This document shows positions 50,653 to 59,711 of a stretch of 64,000 bases of DNA, piece after piece. The first letter of the stretch is position 1. Every line of letters starts with the position of its first letter. The stretch spans positions 1-64,000 of the forward strand of contig CAYOTO010000015.1 of assembly GCA_964406945.1 (NCBI GenBank). Direction: 5' to 3'. The notes below the pieces were generated by a model that did not search any database, was not told the origin of the DNA, and was given only the letters and a program-made list of their open reading frames with translations. Origin of the DNA: UBA2266 sp964406945. GTDB taxonomy: Bacteria > Planctomycetota > Phycisphaerae > Sedimentisphaerales > Anaerobacaceae. The translations under genes were made by a program, and so were the position numbers.

Positions 50653-52029
50653 CTATTTGGGTATTCTCTTCTTTTCTCTGGCGGCGCTGATTTTTCCGGT
50701 CTTTATGTAGCCGGTCAGTTCTATGTTCGCCGGGCACACATAACTGCAGCAACCGCACTCGATACAAGCATTCATGAAGTAATTCTCCGCGATGTCGAGT
50801 CTGCCGTTCTTGACGGCATGCGCGATTCGCGTGGGATTCAGTCGTTCGGGACATACGTCCAGGCATCTGCCGCACCGGATACACGGCGTCAGGCGTCTTT
50901 CGAATTTAGCCTTGCCTATTTCGTTTCGCGTAAGTGCCAGAATACAGCCGCTCGTCTTTGTGATCGGTGTATCCGTATCGGCGACCGCAAAGCCCATCAT
51001 TGGCCCGCCCATTATCACCTTCTCGGCCGCATCGTTCAGGCCGCCGCAGAATTCGAGCAGTTCGCCGGCACTGATCCCCACCGGAACGTAGAAGTTGCCG
51101 CGTTTGTCCACTCCCCCACCGGTTACCGTAACGACTCTGTGCGTCAACGGTTTGCCATTGACAACCGCCTCGGCGATTGCCGCGGATGTAGCGACGTTGA
51201 GAACGACTACGCCGATCATCGGAGGAATGCCGCCGGTCGGCACCGCTTCGCCCAGAACCGCCTGTATCAACTGGCGTTCACCGCCCTGGGGGTATTTCGT
51301 CTGAACGGGCATCACTTCTATGTCGTCGCAGCCGCACTCGGCAACCGTCCGCTTGACCACTTCAATGGCCTCGGGCTTGTTGTCTTCTATGCCGATTACG
51401 ACGCGTTTGCAACCTGACGCTTTTTTCGCCAGCCTCACTCCGGCGAGCATTTGTCTGGTCCACTCGATCATGAGCCGGTAGTCGCAGGTTATATACGGTT
51501 CGCATTCGCAACCGTTGACGAGCATTGTCTCCTTCGGCGTTGGTCCGCCCGGCTCCAGTTTGACTCTGGTGGGGAAGCCCGCCCCGCCCATACCGACCAG
51601 GCCGGCTTCGGCGATTGCGTCGAGGATTTTTTCCGCGGTGTAGCCGCATTCGTCGAAATCAGTCCACGCATCGGCGGCGGGCAGTTTGATTTCATCCGCG
51701 GCTTCGGGGTCGACGTCGATCACCACCGCCAAGCTTCTGCCCATAACAGCGTGTGAACGAAGTGCGATCTCTTTGACCTTTCCGGACACCGGGGCATGCA
51801 CCGGAGCCGATACGAAGGCCTCGGCAGCGCCGATTTTCTGCCCGGGCTGCACAACATCGCCCTTTTTAACCAGCGGCTCGCAGATGGCGCCGATATGCTG
51901 GCTGAGCATTATCGCCACCTGCTTGGGCTTGGGACCTGTCTCAATGGGCCTGTCAAGGCTCAATTCCTTGCGGTCGCCGGGGTGTACACCTCGCGGAAAA
52001 GTCGGTTTCGAGCTTGAAATAGTCTTCAT
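50653..52029 (-). CDS. rnfC: Rnf complex NADH-binding subunit RnfC
   Basis: Peripheral subunit with NADH/FMN-binding domain and two 4Fe-4S centres. The 458-residue protein begins with a barrel-sandwich region (HIGAICEPLVKKGDVVQPGQ, about residues 45-64). The nucleotide-binding core follows (GLVGMGGAGFPTRVKLEP, LVNGCECEPYITCDYRLMIE), then CIRCGRCLDVCPERLNP and CIECGCCSYVCPANIELTGY. First of the rnfCDGEAB genes; a short RseC-like protein is encoded 21 bases upstream. The C-terminus lacks the long repeat tail found in proteobacterial RnfC. Confidence 0.95.
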   Translation of the reverse strand: MKTISSSKPTFPRGVHPGDRKELSLDRPIETGPKPKQVAIMLSQHIGAICEPLVKKGDVVQPGQKIGAAEAFVSAPVHAPVSGKVKEIALRSHAVMGRSLAVVIDVDPEAADEIKLPAADAWTDFDECGYTAEKILDAIAEAGLVGMGGAGFPTRVKLEPGGPTPKETMLVNGCECEPYITCDYRLMIEWTRQMLAGVRLAKKASGCKRVVIGIEDNKPEAIEVVKRTVAECGCDDIEVMPVQTKYPQGGERQLIQAVLGEAVPTGGIPPMIGVVVLNVATSAAIAEAVVNGKPLTHRVVTVTGGGVDKRGNFYVPVGISAGELLEFCGGLNDAAEKVIMGGPMMGFAVADTDTPITKTSGCILALTRNEIGKAKFERRLTPCIRCGRCLDVCPERLNPTRIAHAVKNGRLDIAENYFMNACIECGCCSYVCPANIELTGYIKTGKISAAREKKRIPK

Positions 52030-52050
52030 CTATGTAAATACCCGTACCAG

Positions 52051-52341
52051 CTACCGTTTTCTGGATGATTTTACCGCGACACTCACGACTGTCATCACCA
52101 TAGTCGTAACCGCCGCAGCAATTGCGAAACTCAGAACCGTTCGAAACCCTCCGTTTTCAATACGGTCGGCCAAAAACCATTCGCAAACGCCCAGAACCGC
52201 AATCAAAGTCCAGATCGGAACCAGAAATGCAGCGATTACCTTGACTACCACAGAAGGCGCCTCGCTGTGACCGACCTGACTGTATACCCGGCCGCAATTG
52301 TGCGACTGACTGCAGTCCCTGCAAAAGTTTTGCTCACTCAT
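52051..52341 (-). CDS. Compact RseC-like membrane protein upstream of rnfC
   Basis: A 96-residue protein: an N-terminal cysteine group CRDCSQSHNCGRVY (residues 7-20) followed by two membrane helices (VIAAFLVPIWTLIAVLGVC and VLSFAIAAAVTTMVMTVVSV). The CxxC-x5-CG pattern then two helices is that of RseC, the Rnf-associated protein of the SoxR-reducing system. The 60-residue N-terminal beta domain of RseC is missing. It lies 21 bases upstream of rnfC on the same strand, so it is very likely an Rnf accessory or assembly protein. The family assignment is by pattern only. Confidence 0.6.
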   Translation of the reverse strand: MSEQNFCRDCSQSHNCGRVYSQVGHSEAPSVVVKVIAAFLVPIWTLIAVLGVCEWFLADRIENGGFRTVLSFAIAAAVTTMVMTVVSVAVKSSRKR

Positions 52342-52429
52342 AGTTTAAGGCTACCACTGAGAAAAAACGCTTTTATAATAAACAAGAGAAGATTTCAAAC
52401 AGAACTTTTGGAATTTTTTGAGGATAACC

Positions 52430-53305
52430 ATGCTGCAAAGAATGCTAATCGTATTTGCTCTGACGTTGCCTCTCGCTTTCGGTGGCTGCGCCACCAATCC
52501 TCTTACTGGCGAGGACGAACTTATGTTCTTTGGGCCGGACAGCGATATCGAATTGGGCAAGAAATATGCGCCTGAGCTTCAAAAACAGATGGGCGGGCCT
52601 GTTCCGGACGACGCTCTGCAAAACTACATCGCCCAGGTGGGCCGCAGCGTCAGCAGCGTCAGCCACAATCCCGAGTGGGAATATGAGTTCACCGCCGTAC
52701 AGGACGACATGGTCAATGCCTTCGCCCTGCCGGGAGGGAAGATATTCATAACCAGGGGCATGCTCGAAAAGTTGTCATCGGAAGCTCAACTGGCGTCCAT
52801 TCTCGCCCACGAAACGGCGCACGTGGTGGCGCGGGATACTTCTGCGGCAATGAGTCGTCAAATAGGAATGACTCTGCTGCTGGCGGCGGCGGTCTCGCAG
52901 ACCGACTCGCGAGCCGCCGCATCAATGGCGCAGTTGACGGCTCAGATAATCAGCTTGAAATACAGTCGCACAGACGAAAGGCAGGCCGATATAGCGGGGC
53001 TCGATTACCTCGTGAAAGCCGGTTATAACCCCGCTGCGATGGTCGAGACCATGGAGATACTGAATGAATTAGCCGCCGAAGGCGACCGACCGCCGGAATT
53101 TCTTTCGACTCACCCCAACCCCGAAAACCGCGTGCAATACCTGAGCAATCGCATCGAGAGCGTCTATTACGGGCTACCGAATCGCAAAATAGGCCGGGCA
53201 GACTACAAGAAGTATGTTCTGGACGTTCTACCCAAGACCAGGCCTCCGGAGGAGTTGAAGCCGGGCGAATTACCGACTCCGAAACCCAGACCGGAGCAGA
53301 ACTGA
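52430..53305 (+). CDS. M48-family metallopeptidase lipoprotein (BepA/LoiP-like)
   Basis: Periplasmic zinc protease of the M48 family, probably involved in outer-membrane protein quality control like BepA/LoiP. The 291-residue protein has a lipobox (LAFGGC), then the family start CATNPLTGEDELMFFG. The zinc motif is ILAHETAHVVARDT (about residue 127) and the third ligand is in RTDERQADIAGLDYLVKAGY. LSTHPNPENRVQYL is the M48 late block. GAGG precedes the ATG. A TATAAT at 52374-52379 lies 50 bases upstream without a good -35. Confidence 0.9.
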   Translation: MLQRMLIVFALTLPLAFGGCATNPLTGEDELMFFGPDSDIELGKKYAPELQKQMGGPVPDDALQNYIAQVGRSVSSVSHNPEWEYEFTAVQDDMVNAFALPGGKIFITRGMLEKLSSEAQLASILAHETAHVVARDTSAAMSRQIGMTLLLAAAVSQTDSRAAASMAQLTAQIISLKYSRTDERQADIAGLDYLVKAGYNPAAMVETMEILNELAAEGDRPPEFLSTHPNPENRVQYLSNRIESVYYGLPNRKIGRADYKKYVLDVLPKTRPPEELKPGELPTPKPRPEQN

Positions 53306-53378
53306 CCAACATCGGTAAGTCCGGATAAAAGGAATCGCAGGAAGCCGGTGCTTCTCAGGCTTTGATGCTGCTCTGTAA

Positions 53379-53795
53379 TCAGTTGGCGGCCGCTCTGCGT
53401 CTTTCCCGCTTGTCTTCGGTTGCGCTGAACTCGCATTCCGGACAGCGGTCCGCGAAGTCATTCGGTACGGTCCCGTAAGGGAAGACCTTTTCGCAGTTGG
53501 CGCACTTGACCGCCTGGAAAACGCTCTTCTTGCCGCATTCGCGGCAGACCATCGCCGGATTCTCGTTGGTCATGGGTCTGAAGTTTTCCTGCATGTGCCT
53601 GGCGAAATCGCGTTTGGGGATCTGGTAAGCTGCATTGCAGGCGGCGTTTCTGCACAACATCCACTGCATCTCATCGCTTGGAATCTCATTAATTCCACCC
53701 CCGCCGCCCCGGTTTGTGTACCAGAAGATTCCCCCGGCGAGCACGAAACATACGACAATAACGCCTATCATCAGCGGTTTTTTGGATTCGTCCAT
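53379..53795 (-). CDS. Membrane-anchored zinc-ribbon protein
   Basis: A 138-residue protein with an N-terminal membrane helix (KPLMIGVIVVCFVLAGGIFW), a Gly linker, then three Cys pairs (CRECGKKS, CANCEKVFPYG, CPECEFS) after an initial CRNAAC. It looks like two stacked zinc ribbons outside or beneath the membrane. Similar small proteins are frequent in planctomycetes, often near pilin-like genes, but none is adjacent here. Function unknown. The C-terminus is basic (KRERRRAAAN). Confidence 0.7.
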   Translation of the reverse strand: MDESKKPLMIGVIVVCFVLAGGIFWYTNRGGGGGINEIPSDEMQWMLCRNAACNAAYQIPKRDFARHMQENFRPMTNENPAMVCRECGKKSVFQAVKCANCEKVFPYGTVPNDFADRCPECEFSATEDKRERRRAAAN

Positions 53796-53897
53796 CGGAT
53801 TATCTCCAAAAGTCAGTGAATATCAGCCACTTACAAATTCTAGCAGGGACGGATTGGAATGTCAAATATCTCAAAACTGTTTTGCCATGTAAAACCC

Positions 53898-54926
53898 TCA
53901 GGCCCTGTCGAGCACCTTCTGAGGTTCTTCGGGAAACCCCGTTCTGGCCGACAGATACGCGGCTTCGAGCACGGCCATCGTCTTCAAACTGTCGCGCCCG
54001 CTGTTCGACAAGGCGTGCTCGTCGGGATCCAGGACGCTAAGAGCAAAGTTTTCGCAAACCTGCCTCATGCGGTCGCTGCGATTGTCTTTGCACTCTGTCC
54101 TTTCGATAATCTCGGCTGCACCGTCACTGACGGTGAATTCGGTTCGATCGGCGGTCGCCGATTCCGTGCCGGCATATACCCGTATGTACTCGCGTTCCGA
54201 CTGCATTTTGGCCCTGCGGATGGCGGTAACGCCGCCAATCAGGCCTTTGGCGAATTTCATGGACACTACGGCCGTATCTTCGGTGCGGTAGAGCCGTTGC
54301 TGTTTGTCGGCGGCCTGGTTTGTCATGAGAGAATAAACGTGCTCGGGCATGCCGAATTCCAGCACTATTCTGTCGACCAGACCGAAACACCGCCTCAGCA
54401 GAACACCGCCGCCAGCCAATTTGGGATCGCTCTGCCAGGTAGGATACTGTCCTTCGCCCACGCTTCTAAAAGCCCTGAGCAGTGAAACAGGCTCTTCCCG
54501 TTCGCGACGCAGGTACTCTGAGAACGCATCGAAGCTTGCTGCAAAGCGTTCCGGAGTTGCGATTCCGTAATGAACGCCCTGCTCTTCGGCCAGTTGGACC
54601 AGATCGACGGCTTCTTCGAAATCCCTGCCGGCCGGGGCCAGTTTCAGGATGTTGAATTTCTTCCGTATGGCCGTTCGAACATACTCATCGCAGCTATAAA
54701 GACCAGCGGCAACCAGCAGGCAGTCCAGTTCGTGCTGAATTATCAGTTGCCTGTAGTCGTCATACGGCTCACAATCGTGCGTGGCGGCTACTTTTTCGGC
54801 CAGCGCGACATCCTTGTCGGCGACGGCTGCAATATCGAAATATCCCGTATCGGCCGCTGCGAGCAGCATTTCACGCCCGCTTTCGTCGAGACCCAGTATC
54901 GCCGTTCTCAGTTTGTCTTCACTCAT
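53898..54926 (-). CDS. Degenerate Gfo/Idh/MocA-family protein
   Basis: A 342-residue protein with the two-domain layout of Gfo/Idh/MocA NAD(P)-dependent sugar oxidoreductases, including IAAVADKDVALAEKVAATHD, DCLLVAAGLYSCDEYV and the C-terminal beta-sheet domain. Two key motifs are altered. The dinucleotide loop GxGxxG reads GLDESG (residues 12-17), and the catalytic EKP block reads LKLAPAGRD, lacking Glu-Lys. Dehydrogenase activity is therefore doubtful; it could bind a sugar without catalysis. Its start lies 6 bases after the DUF5703 glycosidase stop, so the two are co-translated and probably linked in function. Confidence 0.75.
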   Translation of the reverse strand: MSEDKLRTAILGLDESGREMLLAAADTGYFDIAAVADKDVALAEKVAATHDCEPYDDYRQLIIQHELDCLLVAAGLYSCDEYVRTAIRKKFNILKLAPAGRDFEEAVDLVQLAEEQGVHYGIATPERFAASFDAFSEYLRREREEPVSLLRAFRSVGEGQYPTWQSDPKLAGGGVLLRRCFGLVDRIVLEFGMPEHVYSLMTNQAADKQQRLYRTEDTAVVSMKFAKGLIGGVTAIRRAKMQSEREYIRVYAGTESATADRTEFTVSDGAAEIIERTECKDNRSDRMRQVCENFALSVLDPDEHALSNSGRDSLKTMAVLEAAYLSARTGFPEEPQKVLDRA

Positions 54927-54932
54927 AACAGC

Positions 54933-57842
54933 TTAGCGCCCGATATGTTTCGGCAGGCGGACATCGCTTGCTCGTCGACCGGGTACAATGTTCAGTTCGA
55001 TAAGTTTACCGGCCTTGTATGTACCTCGAACCGTTGTCTGAGTCGGCGCGTGCAGTTTGAACTGCACGTCCCAGTCAGCGGGCCACGCCGGCATCACCAG
55101 AATCTTATCGTCGCTGCTTTGCAGCAGCATCCGCTGGAGAGCCGTGCATGCGACGCTGCCGTGGTCCTGATCCGGTATCCAGTCGAAATTGGGGCCCCAG
55201 AAAGCAGGAAATCGGCTTCCTGAATGTGATTTGGAGAAATTGCCGGCCACGTAATGCGCCGCCTGTTCGCCCAAACCGAGGTATGCAGCTTGTATCGCGT
55301 CCTGACGCCAGCCTCTTGACTCCTTTACACTTCGCCTGTGCCACGTTTCCATAGCCAGGTCGAGGTTTCCGGCGCCGAGACCATACAGTCTGTACGGCCA
55401 TACGGCGTACAACTCGGGGTTTTCGGAGTTTCTGTGGACGGCGAATTCTTCGGCGGGTTTGAGAAATCTCTTTTCGCCTTCGCGGCCTGTTGGTACAGGG
55501 GGCAGATCTTCGAGGGTTTTACGCCAGTTGCGGCGGACCGACGGTTCGGTCCACTTGGCGGGCAGATCGAGCAGTCTCGGGGCGATATGGCGCAGTCCGG
55601 CCACTTCGGGCATCGGGTTTACACATTCCCACCACGTTTCGAGGGCCTGGGAGGGTTCGAAGCGGAGTTTGCCTTGCTGATCCCTGGGCCAGTGTTTGTC
55701 GAAAAACTCCATTGTCGCGATTGCGATCGGCAACAGGGTTTGGCGAGCGAACCGCTCATCCTGCGTAAGATCATAGTAGTCCAGCATTATTGCGGTCAGT
55801 TCGATGCCGCCCTGCCATTCGCGCCTAATATACCGATTGAGGGTTTCAGGGCCCGGATGACCCCAGCCGTAGTCGCAATTGCCGTTGGTTCCCCAGAAGT
55901 ACATCGTTTCAGGGAAGAACGCTCCGCCGTGATCGTAGTAAATGCGGGTCTTGTCCTTACAGAGGCCGAGAGCCCCCCTGTACATCTCGAACAGAGGCGT
56001 CATAAGGTCGAAATCACCCGCGGCAAGCATCGACCAGTATGGAAGGCGGGTATTCTGCCACCAGTACATGCCGCCCCACCGCCGGTAATCCGCATCGAAA
56101 TGGCTTTGGCCGATGTGGGCGTCGACGGTGAATATAGATCCGTTGAACTTAATCGGGTATGCACCGCGGCCGCCGCAGGCATTGATCCACCGCTGAAGCA
56201 CGTAGCCGCGCGTAACGGTGAACGCATCGCCTCCGACGCTCCGCGAAGCTACCTCGCTTCCGTTTATGTACAGAGCCGATTTGCCGGTTGAAGCATCGTA
56301 GGTTGCGGCCGTATGCACCCATTCGCCCGGCTCCAAATCACCCTTGTGTATCAGAGTGCCCGAATCGACGATCAGCCTGAGAGAGTTGCCTGGATAAGTG
56401 TCCAGAAGATAGCCGTTCGAACTACCGGCCCTGGATTTGTCAATAATTCTCGCCCCGCCGGCGCCAAGTTTGTCCGGTGCGATCCAGGCCGCGAGCGTGC
56501 AGCCGGCTTCGAAATCGAGGGCTTTGCTGTCGGCGATTTCAAGGTAACCGCTGCCGTCAAATTTGACGCATCTGCGGTCTGCGTAGCGGGTAAGCTGCAA
56601 TTGGCCGACCTGCCTGGCGGGTCCGGCCGGCCCCGTGTTTTCAGTGATTTTGCCCTGCCGCAGGCTCCCAAGCGACCATTTGCCGACAAGTCCTCTGTCG
56701 GTATCGAGGCTTTTCTGTGCTGCAAGGGCCGCTATTTCTTCACCCTTGAGCGCCCTGTCGAATACCGAAACCGCGCCGATATAGCCTTTGAAGCGGTTGG
56801 CACCGTCGCTGTCGGCGCCGATTCGCAGCGGCAGGTCGTTGGTTGTGATCTTCGGGCCCACTGAGCCGCCGGAGACGCGAATCCAGCTTCGATCCCAGAA
56901 ATCGGACCACCATTTGCGATGCGCCTTTCGGGCGTGTTCGATTTCTACTGCTTCCACCTGCTCGGCTTTCTTTTGCAGATTTCTTTGCCAGATTTCGGCG
57001 GTTTTGGTCTGTGCGGTGTATGGGTATATCGAAAGCGTGTGCTTTGTGGCGGGTTCGGAGGATTTGAGAATCTGATTGCCGTCGGAAACAAGGCCCGAGC
57101 CCTTGATCATTGACCCGAATGTACGGTTCATCAGCGGATCGGGATGCTTCTCAAGCAGTTCTGCGAGGTGCTGGTTTCGCAGTGTAACGCCGTAACACGA
57201 TTTGCGGTTGCGATGATACCAGACTATCGTGTTGTCAGCAGCCTTCTCGACCACATCGGGGTATACCGAGATAGGATAGTCGTTCTTAGGGTTTCTGGTC
57301 AGGCCGCGGGCGCTATTGGCCTCTTCACCGGTTAATTGGCGTTTTTGGGTCCGCCAGACGTCCAGAGCGGCTTTCAGTTCGAAATCCTGCCGGCCGGATG
57401 CCTCTATGCGTATTACAGGGTGATTGGCGTCCACCCATACGCGCAAGACCACCCTGGACTGCTCCGGTCCGGCTGAAATCACTATTTCGCCTTCGCGCAG
57501 CCGCAGTTCCTGGCGAAAAAAAGCCCCCTTTTCGAACAAACTGGGGCTGATCTGGATATTTATTCGCCCGAGTTTGAGCAGTCTGGCGTTCTCGCTCCAG
57601 GCGTCGGTTTTGCTGATGTAAAAGGAGAGTCCGCGGTCCTCTTCAACCCAGACATTCAGACCGATATCGCCGTTTCCAATAGGCATGGAACCCGCTGAAC
57701 TTTTGCTCGGTCTCTCCCATAGGACATTGTAGTTCGAAACGGTATCGGCTCCGAGGTCGGCGTGCACAAGCGAGCAGCACAAAAGAAGAATCAAGTCCGG
57801 AACCGCGGAAAGTCTGTCGAAATGCATACCAATAGACCCCAT
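54933..57842 (-). CDS. Exported DUF5703 glycosidase-like enzyme with inserted, permuted LamG domain
   Basis: A 969-residue exported protein. After a signal peptide (LILLLCCSLVHA) comes the DUF5703 beta-sandwich (YNVLWERPSKSSAGSMPIGN, about residue 38). The (alpha/alpha)6 barrel follows, with FNGSIFTVDAHIG, WWQNTRLPYWSMLAAGDFDL, GWGHPGPETLNRY and FWGPNFDWIPDQDHGS, reminiscent of GH95-type enzymes. Between WWSDFWDRSWIRVSG and VTRGYVLQRW, about residues 325-540, sits an inserted LamG domain. Its closing strands (LPLRIG, GYIGAVSVFDRALKGEEIAA) precede its opening strands (CVKFDGSGYLEIADS, WVHTAATYD, LYINGSEV). GGGAGG precedes the ATG. Substrate unknown. Confidence 0.82.
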   Translation of the reverse strand: MGSIGMHFDRLSAVPDLILLLCCSLVHADLGADTVSNYNVLWERPSKSSAGSMPIGNGDIGLNVWVEEDRGLSFYISKTDAWSENARLLKLGRINIQISPSLFEKGAFFRQELRLREGEIVISAGPEQSRVVLRVWVDANHPVIRIEASGRQDFELKAALDVWRTQKRQLTGEEANSARGLTRNPKNDYPISVYPDVVEKAADNTIVWYHRNRKSCYGVTLRNQHLAELLEKHPDPLMNRTFGSMIKGSGLVSDGNQILKSSEPATKHTLSIYPYTAQTKTAEIWQRNLQKKAEQVEAVEIEHARKAHRKWWSDFWDRSWIRVSGGSVGPKITTNDLPLRIGADSDGANRFKGYIGAVSVFDRALKGEEIAALAAQKSLDTDRGLVGKWSLGSLRQGKITENTGPAGPARQVGQLQLTRYADRRCVKFDGSGYLEIADSKALDFEAGCTLAAWIAPDKLGAGGARIIDKSRAGSSNGYLLDTYPGNSLRLIVDSGTLIHKGDLEPGEWVHTAATYDASTGKSALYINGSEVASRSVGGDAFTVTRGYVLQRWINACGGRGAYPIKFNGSIFTVDAHIGQSHFDADYRRWGGMYWWQNTRLPYWSMLAAGDFDLMTPLFEMYRGALGLCKDKTRIYYDHGGAFFPETMYFWGTNGNCDYGWGHPGPETLNRYIRREWQGGIELTAIMLDYYDLTQDERFARQTLLPIAIATMEFFDKHWPRDQQGKLRFEPSQALETWWECVNPMPEVAGLRHIAPRLLDLPAKWTEPSVRRNWRKTLEDLPPVPTGREGEKRFLKPAEEFAVHRNSENPELYAVWPYRLYGLGAGNLDLAMETWHRRSVKESRGWRQDAIQAAYLGLGEQAAHYVAGNFSKSHSGSRFPAFWGPNFDWIPDQDHGSVACTALQRMLLQSSDDKILVMPAWPADWDVQFKLHAPTQTTVRGTYKAGKLIELNIVPGRRASDVRLPKHIGR

Positions 57843-57907
57843 AAAGCCTCCCGGCCGAGCCGGTCAGATTGCGTCAAGAGACCGCAGACGCACCGGCTTA
57901 TGAACTC

Positions 57908-58315
57908 TCAGCCTATGTCTTTGTTATCGTCCTCGGTCTTGTTTGCCATGGAATAGCCGTTGTCCTGGCGGGTGTGATTGACCGAGAGTTTCTGCTCGTA
58001 GATTCGGGCCACATCGTCGGCGTTCATACCCACACATTGTGCAAGGCTGATCCAGAAGAACAGCATATCCGTAACCTCTACCCGTGCATTCTGCAGGTCG
58101 TGCAGTCGAAAGCGATGCCCTTCTTTGGCCTCTTTGCACCAGTGCTTCCAGTAAGTGCAGTCCCGAAGTTCCTCCAATTCGTTGCTCATAGCGGCGATAT
58201 AGTTGTTAATCCACTCGCCGGCGACCTGCGGATCAAAGTTTTCGCGCAAAGCTTTCGCATCGAATCCGGTTCGCTTGTTCAACTGAGCCTGTTTTTCAAA
58301 CAACTCTTCGAGCAT
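57908..58315 (-). CDS. Dimeric dUTPase / MazG-superfamily nucleotide pyrophosphohydrolase
   Basis: A 135-residue all-alpha protein of the dUTPase_2 (PF08761-like) group, removing pyrophosphate from dUTP or a related nucleotide. Metal-binding acidic residues lie in MSNELEELRDCTYW and ARVEVTDMLFFW (ExxE then ExxD, as in MazG folds). The helix IYEQKLSVNHTRQDNGY has the characteristic Lys, Asn, Arg and Tyr of dimeric dUTPases. The last 15 residues are acidic. It sits between glyA and the DUF5703 gene, both on the same strand, and fits a nucleotide-metabolism pairing with glyA (one-carbon units for thymidylate). Confidence 0.82.
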   Translation of the reverse strand: MLEELFEKQAQLNKRTGFDAKALRENFDPQVAGEWINNYIAAMSNELEELRDCTYWKHWCKEAKEGHRFRLHDLQNARVEVTDMLFFWISLAQCVGMNADDVARIYEQKLSVNHTRQDNGYSMANKTEDDNKDIG

Positions 58316-58367
58316 CGGGAAGTCCTTTCCGTAGTGATCGCCTCAACCGCCGGGCTAAAATCGAGTT

Positions 58368-59642
58368 TCAGGATTTGCCGTTGTTCTCTTTTGGCATGAT
58401 AAAGTGGTCGGGCACGGGGAACTGCGAGCACAGAAGCAGCACTTCCTTGCCGACTTCTTCTATAACGGCTTCATTGTCGATATTCTCGGCTATGGTATTG
58501 ATAAAGGCGGCTACCTGCTCGGCCTCGGATTCCTTGAACCCCCTCGTTGTGATTGCGGGTGTGCCGATTCGAATGCCGTTCGGGTTCATCGGAGGAGCCG
58601 GATCGCCGGGTATGGTATTGTAGTTTGTAACGATTCTGGCGCGGTCGAGGGCTTTTGCCAGTTTCTTTCCCCCTACGCCCTTGCTTCGCAGGTCTATGAG
58701 CATGAGGTGATTATCGGTGCCGCCGCTGAGCAGGTCGAAGCCGTATTCGATCAGCTTGGCGGCCATCGCTTTGGAGTTTTTGACTACCTGTTTTGCGTAG
58801 GCGACGAATTCAGGGGTGTTTGCCTCGGCCATTGCTACAGCTATAGCCGTAAGGGTGTGCATGTGCGGACCGCCCTGCAGGCCCGGGAATACCGCCCTGT
58901 CAACGGCTTTGGCGTGTTCTGCCTTGCATAAAAGCATGCCGCCGCGGGGGCCTCGCAGGGTCTTGTGGGAGGTAGTCGATACGATATCGGAGTACGGAAC
59001 CGGGCTTTTGTGAATGCCTGCGACGACCAGACCGGCGATGTGCGCTATATCGCTGACGAGGTATGCGCCGACTTTTTTGGCTATTTCGCCGAAAATCTCG
59101 AAGTCGATCTCACGGGGATAAGCTGTTGCGCCGGCGATTATGATTTTGGGCTTGTGCTTTTTGGCCTGATCCTCGATTCTGTCGTAGTCGAGTCTTCCGG
59201 TTTCTGCGTCTATTTCATAGGGCATGGAATTGTAGAATTTACTTGTTAGCGAGACTTTCCAGCCGTGGGTCAGGTGGCCGCCGTGCGTCAGCGACATGCC
59301 CATAATCGTGTCGCCCGGCTCTATCAGAGCCGAATATGCGGCCAGATTGGCCACGGAGCCCGAATAAGGCTGAACATTGGCGTGATCGGCACCGAAGACC
59401 TTTTTGGCTCGCTCACGAGCCGTGGTTTCGATCAAATCGGTAACCTGCTGGCCTTCGTAGTAGCGCCTGCCGGGGTAGCCTTCGGCGTATTTATTGGTGA
59501 GACAGCTCCCGCTGGCCAGCATGACCGCTTTAGAAACATAGTTCTCCGAAGGAATCAGTCGAATGCATCCGCTCTGACGGGCCTGTTCCTGGCGAATCAG
59601 TTCGAATATCTGCGGATCATACTGCTCCAGGGCTGTCATCAT
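58368..59642 (-). CDS. glyA: Serine hydroxymethyltransferase
   Basis: PLP enzyme converting serine and tetrahydrofolate to glycine and methylene-tetrahydrofolate. The 424-residue protein starts MMTALEQYDPQIFELIRQE. It has LIPSENYVSKAV, NKYAEGYPGRRYYEGQQVTD, NVQPYSGSVANLAAY, LTHGGHLTHGW and the PLP-lysine in VSTTSHKTLRGPRGGM (about residue 230). TRGFKESEAEQVA closes the family pattern. AAGGA lies upstream of the ATGATG start; in-frame sequence before it is not conserved. A promoter on the opposite side of the shared intergenic region is seen. Confidence 0.97.
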   Translation of the reverse strand: MMTALEQYDPQIFELIRQEQARQSGCIRLIPSENYVSKAVMLASGSCLTNKYAEGYPGRRYYEGQQVTDLIETTARERAKKVFGADHANVQPYSGSVANLAAYSALIEPGDTIMGMSLTHGGHLTHGWKVSLTSKFYNSMPYEIDAETGRLDYDRIEDQAKKHKPKIIIAGATAYPREIDFEIFGEIAKKVGAYLVSDIAHIAGLVVAGIHKSPVPYSDIVSTTSHKTLRGPRGGMLLCKAEHAKAVDRAVFPGLQGGPHMHTLTAIAVAMAEANTPEFVAYAKQVVKNSKAMAAKLIEYGFDLLSGGTDNHLMLIDLRSKGVGGKKLAKALDRARIVTNYNTIPGDPAPPMNPNGIRIGTPAITTRGFKESEAEQVAAFINTIAENIDNEAVIEEVGKEVLLLCSQFPVPDHFIMPKENNGKS

Positions 59643-59711
59643 TTTTGGATATCCTTTTAAAAATGGAGTTGACGATAACCGGGATTCATTGACTTGAATG
59701 AACCGGCGGTT

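Noticed and set aside
53341..53354. GAAGC-CGGT-GCTTC hairpin between convergent M48 and zinc-ribbon genes
   Set aside because: Five pairs with no T-run; too weak to call a terminator.
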